From positions 37,174,836 through 37,238,835 of the forward strand of contig JAQNBH010000004.1 in assembly GCA_028752905.1 (NCBI GenBank): a DNA stretch of 64,000 nt, given 5' to 3'. A model generated the notes under the pieces. That model worked only from the letters and a program-made list of their open reading frames with translations. It had not been told where the DNA came from and did no database searches. Below, one piece after another: positions 56,506 to 64,000 of this stretch. Position 1 is the stretch's first letter. Every line of letters starts with the position of its first letter. This DNA comes from Cladorhizidae sp. MBARI D1340-BT2. Taxonomy: Eukaryota; Porifera; Demospongiae; Poecilosclerida; Cladorhizidae. Position numbers and translations under genes: made by a program.

Positions 56506-57110
56506 TTCAATGCTGCCGTCTTACCAGCAGACAATGTTATACCAGACTGTGACCCGGCTGTCAACCCTTCTACTCATACTTGTTTTCAAGGACAGAAGTG
56601 CTTCTTCTGTAGCTACCAAAGGTATCCTCGCTCATAGTGCCCTGCTCGCGATGTCACGTGTTCCAAGTGCCAAAAGAAGGGACACTTTCAGAAAGTTTGC
56701 CAAAGTAGTGCCCCACCCCTGTCTGAAGGGAGGACGTCAGCCGCAATGTGGCGACCAATGCTCGCTACCATCTCCGCTGAGGTGCTCCTGTCACTTGCTA
56801 AGTCGACGACCACAGTGAGCATAGATGGATTCGAATCCAAGGCCCTCGTTGATAGTGGGAGCTCTGAAAGCTTCATTCATCCGGGACTGGTGAAATAGGC
56901 AGCTCTTCATGTCTACCCTTCGTCGGGAACGATATCGATGGCTACATTCTCCTTGGCAATGAACGTGAGCAGTTATTGTCTTGTTGGCCTCGTATTTGGG
57001 GGTAGAACCTACCCACAGGTATGCCTGTCTGTCCTCCCCGAACTGTGTGCTGACCTCATACTAGGCTTAGACTTCCAGACGCAACATGAGAGGGTTGTAT
57101 TTTAATATGG
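56506..57110 (+). pseudogene. Zinc knuckles and protease
   Basis: A first knuckle is damaged (CFFC then a stop before the last Cys). The second is perfect (CSKCQKKGHFQKVC, about 56657-56700). The protease has VDSGSSESFIHP (about 56848-56883), a TAG soon after, and the second block LILGLDF (about 57056-57076). Confidence 0.75.
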
Positions 57111-57130
57111 TGGTCCTAAGTCTTCGCTAT

Positions 57131-57192
57131 CTATCTGTGGTCTAAGCACTTTGAATATTAGCTATCTGTGGTCTAAGCACTTTGAATATTAG
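57131..57192 (+). repeat. 31-bp direct tandem duplication
   Basis: CTATCTGTGGTCTAAGCACT and the following 11 bases occur twice in a row (57131-57161, 57162-57192) between protease and reverse transcriptase. This shifts the frame. Confidence 0.95.
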
Positions 57193-57229
57193 CCTACCAC
57201 AGTTGTTCTCTAATCTAACAGATGACTGC

Positions 57230-58010
57230 CACCTGATTGTGACCAAGTCACGCAAGTATAGTCGCGAAGATTCGCTATTCATTACCACGGAAACATGACG
57301 GCTCCTGAAAGAAGGGATTATTGAGCCTAGAAAGTTGCCCTGGAGATCCCAAGTTGTCGTTGTAAAGGATGATAACCACAAAAGGAGGATGGTAGTAGAC
57401 TAACAAACTATCAATAGGTTTACACTATTGGATGCTTTCCCTCTTCCGCGCATAAGTGACCAGGTAAACTCCATTGCTCAGTACCGGGTATTCAGCACTA
57501 TTGATCTATGAAGTGCGTACCACCAAGTTCCACTTAGGAAGGAAGAACGGCAATTGAGCAAAAGCAATGGCTTATACGGGTCCCATTCGGTGTTACTATA
57601 GGCGTTGCGTGTTTCCAATGGGAAATGACTGCATAAAGAACACTTAGCCGGTATTTTGCCTTATTTGGACAACCATACCATATGCGGAAAAGACCAAGAC
57701 GAGCATGATACCAATCTAGAGCTCTTCCTCGCAGCAGCCAAATGGAGAAACATGACCTACAACGAAGAAAAGAGTGTCTTCTCAACTAGACGCCTCGCCA
57801 TCCTCGGTTGCATTGTAGAAGAGGGTGAGATCTGCCCGGATCCTGAGCGTTTGAGACCTCTTCGAGAGCTTCCTGTCCCCAACAGTATCAAGCCTCTCAA
57901 TAGATGTATAGGGCTCTTCTCTTACTACTCCCAAGGGATTCCTGGGTTTTCAGACAGAATGAGCCCTATAAACAGTTCCATTGTCTGCTGATGCTATCGC
58001 GGCTTTTGAA
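57230..58010 (+). pseudogene. Reverse transcriptase of the conventional gypsy element
   Basis: In broken frames: VTKSRKYS, LLKEGIIEPRKLPWRSQVVVVKDD, RMVVD, FPLPRISDQV, STIDL and AYHQVPLR. Then, after a gap and frame change, comes YLDN at about 57659, where the catalytic YLDD would be. EHDTNLELFLAAA, LGCIVEEGEI and GLFSYYSQ follow. The Asp-to-Asn change and stops make it inactive. Confidence 0.8.
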
Positions 58011-58019
58011 AGTCTAAAG

Positions 58020-58545
58020 AAAAGTATTGAAGAATCGGTAGTAATGGCCGTGGATGAGGAGTTACCTTTTGAAGTGGAGACGGATGCATCAGAAGTGGCT
58101 ATAGCTGCAACCTTAACCAAGCTGGATGTCCTGTAGCTTTCTTCTCACGGACACTACAAGGGCCCGAGATCCGACATCCCTCCCATCGAGAAAGAGGCCC
58201 AGGCCATCATAGAATCTATCCGCCATTGGAAACACTACCTAACTGGACGATATTTCTGCTTGAAGACGACCACAAGTCTGTGTCCTATATGTTAGACCAG
58301 CGACATAAGGGAAAAATCAAGAATGACAAAATCATGCGTTGGCAGGTAGAGCTATCCTGCTACAGTTATGATATTTTCTATCGCCTCGGAAAAGAGAACC
58401 CCGACACTTTCTCCCGCAGTACCTGTGCTGCCACCCTAGATAACTCTTTGTACCTGCTGCATCAGTCGATTTGCTATCCTGGTATTACGAGGATGTCACA
58501 TTTTGTTCGTAGCCGAAACCTACCTTTTTCCATTGAAGAAATATA
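58020..58545 (+). pseudogene. RNase H and RNase H-integrase linker
   Basis: PFEVETDASEVAIAATL (about 58065-58115), then after frame changes SVSYMLDQRHKGKIKNDKI (about 58276-58335) and SYDIFYRLGKENPDTFSR (58366-58420). The 58226-58546 frame continues into LHQSICYPGITRM, the linker before integrase. Confidence 0.8.
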
Positions 58546-58549
58546 GAGA

Positions 58550-58921
58550 ATGACAAATTCTGGTCGGATCTGCTGTGAATGCAAGCCCAGGTTCCATCGA
58601 CCTGTCAAAAGCCACCTCATCAAGGCAACTCAACCCTTCGAGAGGTTGAACATCGATTTCAAAGGACCTCTCCCCACTAATAACAAGAACTCATATTTCC
58701 TCAACATCATCGATGAGTATTCATGTTTTCCCTTCGTTTTCCCTTGTCCTGATATGAATGCTAGTACTGTAATTGACACAAGTAACCAACTAACTCGATG
58801 GTCCCTCTCCCTCAAGCCATACCACTTCACCGTCACAAACCGCACTGGAAAATATAACGGCAATGCTGATGAACTCTTGCGGCAAGCCTGGACAGACCTC
58901 ATGTCTTCCAACCATCAGTAG
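58550..58921 (+). pseudogene. Chimeric ORF: integrase start fused to another element's RNase H end
   Basis: The first part encodes integrase (CCECKPRFHRPV, ATQPFERLNIDFKGPLP with the first core Asp, and a FLNIIDEYSCFPFVFPCP block up to MNAST). Near 58770-58797 it passes in frame into LTRWSLSLKPYHFTVTNR and NADELLRQAW, which is the end of RNase H of a Gmr1-like element, as in the element at 31952-33546. The 123-codon frame is open across the join. Such a fusion is best explained by recombination or template switching between elements. Confidence 0.8.
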
Positions 58922-59291
58922 GGGATGGAGATATCAGGGACCATATACTCTGAATAAAGACCACACCCTCACTGATGGCCTGACTAAAGGATTAACACCA
59001 TAGAACCACAAGATGACATGCATACACAATTATTGGGCAATAGATAGTGTAACCATATTAGGCAATAGTAGTAAGAACTCTAGAATATTTGTAATCTCAT
59101 TGGTCATGTTCATATCATTTCCTTGTTTAGTCATTTATGTGCTCGAGCCAGCCAGCCAGCCCTATAAAAGGGACTGTCTCACTCATAATGACAAGTTTTG
59201 TTGGATCTATCTCTGCATAAACTACCCTTCAAGTGCTATATCCCTACTCTGGTGAGGACAGACCTGTGGTATAAGGTCTACATTCCTCACA
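58922..59291 (+). repeat. 3' LTR (with TATA box) of the second partner
   Basis: A purine tract GGGGATGGAGA (about 58921-58931) is followed by TATCAGGGACC and a sequence ending TTCCTCACA at 59291. It contains a TATA-like CTATAAAAG (59162-59170). RNase H immediately upstream fits the Gmr1-like order. The LTR begins TA where TG is expected, probably a point mutation. Right of it the duplicated unit (copy D) begins. Confidence 0.7.
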
Positions 59292-61245
59292 GTTGTCACA
59301 GAAGAAAATTAATTTTCATGAGGCCTAAGTGCTGCATCTGTATGCTAAAGAAAACATTGTGGCAATTTTTAGGGGGCCAATATATCAACTTTCTCACTTA
59401 AATGGAAATTAGCAGTGCAACCATTTAATTTAGAAACACTCAAGTAAAAGATGAATTGGTGGTAGTAACATTGGTGTGACCACCTCTCTTCTCTCTCCAA
59501 CCCCATGGAGTTAACTTGAGCTCTGTGTGTTGAAAGTAGGGTTAAGTTATTGTGTAGTCCATTGGTGGAATACCTCATTTGGCAAGTTTGGGACTGAGGG
59601 AGGAGGGTGGGGCATTCAAGCTAAAAAATAGCCTTACCTTAGAAATTACCAACCAAACATATACATTTTATAGAGAGTTTAGTAATACATTTTTATGCTA
59701 CAAGTTGGTGTAGAAATGATTTTTGGACTAATTGATTTTGGCATGCTGAAGATGTGTATTATATATAATATATGATGTTCTGAAATGGAATTGTCTGTTT
59801 TCTACATGAACTGCAAAAAGAAGCACATGTTATTTTTGTCCTTAACTGCCAACATAATTTCCGTAGAGTTTTTTGTCCTCTCAATCCAGTTGGTTAGTTC
59901 TCTGTAAAATAATATATGTTGTAATTACATGTAGTTATGGCAGAGGGAGAATATTCTGCTTATTGTCAGGCTGAGATTTCACCAATCAACATCTAGTCAG
60001 TGTCAGTATCATTTTGCTGTATAAAGTTTATCTGATATAAATTAATTACAAAATGCAATTAGAGGGTATGAATCTTCATTTGTGAACATGCATAAATTCC
60101 TTGTGTTGTATTATCAATGGACAAGGAAATACTGATGGATCACAACCCACACATTAATGTGGGTGGATCCATCAGTGCCTAATTGTGAAACAAGACTTTT
60201 AAAAGTAAATAGGAGCGATGATGAAGGGTGAACAAATATGCCACGTCTAAATGACCAAAAATTAATGCCTCTCACATTACTGTCACACCATCTGTATTTG
60301 TGTGCACTAACACAATCATAAAGTGTGGGTGGTGGCTTGGTGTCTAGATATTGCATCAGTGGCATGTTAAATAGTAGAAATATCCACACTGATAATTATC
60401 TCATCCCTTTCTCTCTGTCTGTCCTTGCTTCTTTGTCCTTAATTGGTGCCACACGTATTGCGCAGGCAGAGTTTGACCAGAGGTATCTAGTGGTAACTTG
60501 ATGAGGGGAGAACATAAGCAAGGTTTTCAACCTGTAGGTTTTGGCTGCTGCCATGCCATGCTACCAAAGCCAATAATAATCAAATTAGGACAGAAAGAGG
60601 TTTGACACTGCCATATTGCTCTTGGCCCTTTCTGCTGGCTGTATATTTTTGTTCTTGATGGGCACTCGCAGATACAACCTAGGACAGCTGTATGGGTGGG
60701 GTTATGGCTTGTAGCTGGCTTATACATGATTTGCATATAAGTGGCCCAAAAGACTGCTTGTATATCATATTTTCTATGTAATAATTTGCACTGGAATGGA
60801 ATGTCATCTTCTCTACTAAGGTTTTAAATGTAGGTGACCAAAACTCTTGTTCCTTACACATGCTAAACATGAATGAACTGGATATAATAACCTCCACAGA
60901 GTAGTAATCAATGTGCCTGCATAGATTGTCTGTTTATCTCTTGATTGCCTTACTGAAGAAGGCGGAGTCATGTGAGTATGGCCATACAGGTGAAAGAAAG
61001 GATGGGTTCTCCTTGTTCTTGCTTGTTGGGGTGTGTTGTGTACTCTAAATATGGAGGGTGACCCAAGATGGCACTTGTAGGTCCTGCCCAAACAGAAAGG
61101 AAAAGCTTGATCAACATGAACCACCTAGTGGTGCAAGGTGTATCATAAGACAAGGATATTGGATCTGCCCATGTTTTTTCCTTGTTGATAGTTTCCATAT
61201 CTTGACCTTAGGTTATTTTCAGAATTCATTTTATTCAAATGCAAA
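59292..61245. repeat. Duplicated unit, copy D (diverged, partial)
   Basis: Corresponds to about 529-2290 of copy A and to 49630-51470 of copy C, with many substitutions and indels. It begins at CACAGAAGAAAATTAATTTT next to the LTR. It shares with copy C a segment missing from A and B (about 61098-61245). Greater divergence than among A, B and C suggests it is the oldest member. Confidence 0.85.
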
Positions 61246-61286
61246 TTTTTCTAACGAACAAATTATAATTAAAAAATATATATATT

Positions 61287-61970
61287 AAGGTGGGAATAAT
61301 GTCAAAAAAATACACCTTGACAATACCAATCATATCTTCCACCCACTACCCTCTATCAACATAATTTTTATACCAAAATGTAGCTTAGAAGATAAGCTAT
61401 TTAATGATGTATTTAACTTTTGTCATATATATATATATATTATGCCAAAGTGTCAGCCAGGAAATCCAGTCCACAAATTAAAAATCCATTAATAATGCTA
61501 AGTGGCTGTTAGGTGGTTTATGGTAAGAGTATACATGTAGTAGTTTCACCTAAACTATTTGAATAAGTATGATAATGGACCACAGGAGAGGGGGGGAAAT
61601 CACATACAAACCTCATGCAGATATGCTGGTCTATACCCAACACATTCTCATAACAATGAAAATAAAATAATTTAGGTTAAAGACCACACAATAAGCATTC
61701 TGGTGATATATAAATTATGGAGTTTGGGTGAGAAATCAGGGAGAAATTTGTGGAAATATGTGGAAATTTTTCTAATCTAATGCGACGCGATTCCTCTTCA
61801 CACTTGCTGGGTTTCTAATCAAAATAGTGAGTGCAAAAGTTGTCGTAACTGCATCATAGAATCTTCAAATGTTCTGAAACTTGGAATATGACTTCTATAT
61901 GAGCAGAGACACCATTTAAAATAGTTGTTAAAAAATGTGAAAGTTAGCATTTTGATATTATTCCCCCCTT
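61287..61970. mobile_element. Non-autonomous TIR element, possibly TTAA-type
   Basis: AAGGTGGGAATAATGTCAAA (left) and AAGGGGGGAATAATATCAAA (right, read inward) are inverted repeats with two mismatches over 20. The left flank gives TTAA when two bases outside are included, while the right gives TTGA. A TTAA target would point to piggyBac- or Kolobok-like movement, but one side is altered. There is no coding content. Confidence 0.6.
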
Positions 61971-63200
61971 GACCCCCTCCCCTCCTCCCCCTTCCCAATA
62001 ATAATTATGATAATAAAAATAAATATAACGATAATAACAACAACAACAACAATAATATAATAATTAAAAAAGGTGGAAATGGTGGCATGCTCAAATTCTG
62101 CTCAGTGTTCCTGATAATTTGCAAAGCCTGGAGTCAGGTCCAGAGTCAGGCAATATACTTTTCAGTCCACTACCATCTCCTCTTCTCAGGCCATATTATG
62201 TCACATGTGACTCGGTGTGCTGCTTTCAAGGATCAGGGTCAAATTGACAGCTGTCGTCCAGGCTCCTGATCTTCTCCAACACTCGATGACCAGTCATCTC
62301 AGGTTTTCACTGGTCAACTTCCCATTCTCAGAGTGATTCTCCTCATTTGTTTGACCTTCCCAACAAGAACTCTCAGATTTCACCAAATGCTATTTTTGTT
62401 CCCTTTTCAGGCACAAACATCTATTTTCACTTAGAAAATAGAATTCTGTATAGAATCCTGACAGAGGAAGTGGTCATCTAAGGTAAGGTTTTCCCCCCTG
62501 GTGCATAATTTTTTGTGTCAAAATATGAAATTAATGAGGAGTTTTTGTCATAACATATGTCTATTTGTGTGTGTGTATATATATATTATGTGTTTTGCTT
62601 TTGTATGTGTATGTGTGTGTTTTATACTGATTTGTGTATGTAAATCTGTATTTATATGTGTATGTGCAATTATCTATTACTCTATGTACTCTGTATGAGT
62701 ATATATATAATATGAGTGTATGTGGTGTGTGAGAGAGTATGTGTGTGTGTGTGCTCATGCATGTTTGTGTGTGTGTATGTGTGTGTGATGAGCTATAAAA
62801 ATGAGAGTGCATGTAATTATCAGAATGAAATGAAGTTTAAAAGTGTCTAGTATTTCTATAGACACCTGCTTGTTGGGGTAGTTGCCATCTGAATGATGAG
62901 CTGCTGCAATTTTATATTGTATAAATATCTATTTTGCATTTCCTTTACTCTCCCCCTACCCCCACATTTTTTTAATTGAAAAAAAATAAAGCAGACTAGA
63001 CAACTACCGGTTAGATGAACCTTTATTATAAAAATTAATTAAATTCCAACATTTTATCACTTAATACCATGTAAACTGACATTGTACTCATTAAATAGAA
63101 GTAAAATAATTAATAAAGGGTGATCTAAGTGGTTGTGGATATAGTTTTATTTCATTCCTTTTATAGCCCATCCATCCAATATAGTTGATTGTTTTTATTT
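61971..63200. other. Unassigned stretch with simple repeats
   Basis: No gene is supported. AAT/AAC-rich sequence (62003-62070) and TG/TA-rich sequence (62559-62790) are present; ORFs over the latter are low-complexity artefacts. Confidence 0.5.
62559..62790 (+). repeat. Degenerate (TG)n/(TA)n microsatellite
   Basis: Mostly TGTGTG with TATATA and TGTATG interruptions. Confidence 0.9.
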
Positions 63201-63229
63201 GTTGTTATTGTGTTCTCTATATATGGTGC

Positions 63230-64000
63230 CCAACTAATGCAAGGTTGCCAAGTGCCGACTTGAGGAGGAGGAGCGCTGAGACCAGGAATAAGAGCACAGA
63301 TGCCATGATGACCTCGACAGATGGGAAAGACAAGCAGAATAGAGGCCCTTGACGAAGAATGCAGAGAAGCTGATCTCCAAGCTGCATTAGACCAAGAGAT
63401 CCCCCAAGAATGTCAGTAATGAGGGAGGATACTGATGATGAAGAATTCATTGAGTCATTAGAGATACATATGAGAGGATTATGTATGCAACAAGAGAGAT
63501 GGTTGAGCTACTTGTGACCTCTGTTGAGCAACAAGGCTATGGATGAACTCGCAATGGTGGGAGAAGTGGAGAGGAGAAACTATGCTACAATCAAGGTTCG
63601 ATTTCTGTGGCATCAGGAATGAACGACTTAGAGACCAGTATTGGAACAAAAGCAGGCCTAACATGGTTTAATACAACCATGCCCTCACAAAATGGTCAAT
63701 ACTGCTGAAGAGATACACAGCACGTGCTGAGACAATGGAGGAAGTCCTGGACTTGATCAACAAGGAGAAGATACTGCAAGAGTTACCACCAATAGTAGCA
63801 GCGGACAAAAACCTGGACATGGCACAGCAAGCAGCAAGGCTCAGTGACCTTTTCTTTGAAATGGGCAAAGCTACCCATCCCATCCCAGATGGAACAAGAA
63901 ATTTCACTCCTAGAAGCAGACAGAGCAGCCAGACGCTCATAACAAACATGAATCAGGGCCAGCGACAACCGCTGAGGACAAGGAATCTACCTCAACCAAA
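63230..64000 (+). pseudogene. Gag-like ORF fragment, continues past the window
   Basis: From about 63598 one frame reads FDFCGIRNERLRDQYWNKS. After a TAA at 63669 it stays open to the end of the window, with ETMEEVLDLINKEKILQELP, MAQQAARLSDLFFEMG and a basic, Q/N-rich tail. The helix-rich stretch and basic tail look like gag (SCAN-like) of gypsy-type elements, but I cannot name the family. Upstream bases (63237-63500) give charged fragments (LEEEERRDQE) compatible with a gag start. A knuckle or protease would be expected to the right of the window. Confidence 0.4.

Larger units (their letters stand above)
55699..58790 (+). mobile_element. Gypsy-type LTR retrotransposon with conventional order, truncated in integrase
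   Basis: A probable 5' LTR (55699-55940), gag (55963-56505), two zinc knuckles, protease, reverse transcriptase, RNase H and the beginning of integrase appear in the usual Ty3/gypsy order. The sequence ends inside the integrase core near 58790 and continues directly as the 3' end of a different element. Frameshifts and stops are frequent after gag. Confidence 0.82.

Noticed and set aside
62501..62812. ORFs in the TG/TA-rich stretch
   Set aside because: Low-complexity artefacts, open on both strands.

Overview
The window is eukaryotic and almost certainly metazoan. It is AT-rich, rich in simple repeats, and full of LTR retrotransposons, hAT transposons, one non-LTR retrotransposon and TIR elements. 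The only host-like genes I can support are two paralogous single-exon genes for type II membrane proteins with a fibrinogen-related ectodomain. This ectodomain type, and the style of gag-like ORF at 7.1-7.9 kb, remind me most of demosponges (Amphimedon-like) and secondarily of cnidarians. That placement comes from memory of families, not from a search.

Layout. 1-4989 is the right half of a duplicated unit (copy A) carrying a solo LTR. 4990-8770 is mostly unassigned, with a minus-strand gag-like relic. 8770-15646 is a second unit (block B) with fibrinogen-like gene 1 on the minus strand, a plus-strand relic of the same family, and the same non-coding tract as copy A. At exactly the copy A LTR site, block B carries a Ty3/gypsy-type element (15647-20824). 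This is followed without the expected flank by remains of two more gypsy-type elements (20825-28715), one interrupted by a hAT transposon (21407-24294). 28716-31946 has no assignable gene. 31952-33546 is a small internally deleted LTR element with target duplication. 33590-34890 holds an integrase relic and an LTR with a TIR element inside it. 35355-38290 is a decayed non-LTR retrotransposon, and 38315-41799 a nearly intact hAT transposon. 42870-46760 is a large inverted repeat with CA and TG tracts in its loop; its right arm runs into fibrinogen-like gene 2. 46290-54091 is the third unit (block C), lacking the LTR insertion (an empty site). 55699-58790 is a gypsy element of conventional domain order, fused to the 3' end of another element (58790-59291). 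That is followed by a fourth, diverged unit fragment (copy D, 59292-61245), a TIR element (61287-61970), simple repeats and a gag-like ORF running off the right edge.

The main biological points are these. First, a tandemly duplicated fibrinogen-like receptor family whose two copies differ unevenly along their length. Second, several gypsy-type elements in which integrase precedes reverse transcriptase and RNase H abuts the 3' LTR (the Gmr1-like order described in deuterostomes). Third, two hAT elements that each have a perfect 5-bp, not 8-bp, target duplication. No RNA genes, CRISPR arrays or prokaryotic features were seen.
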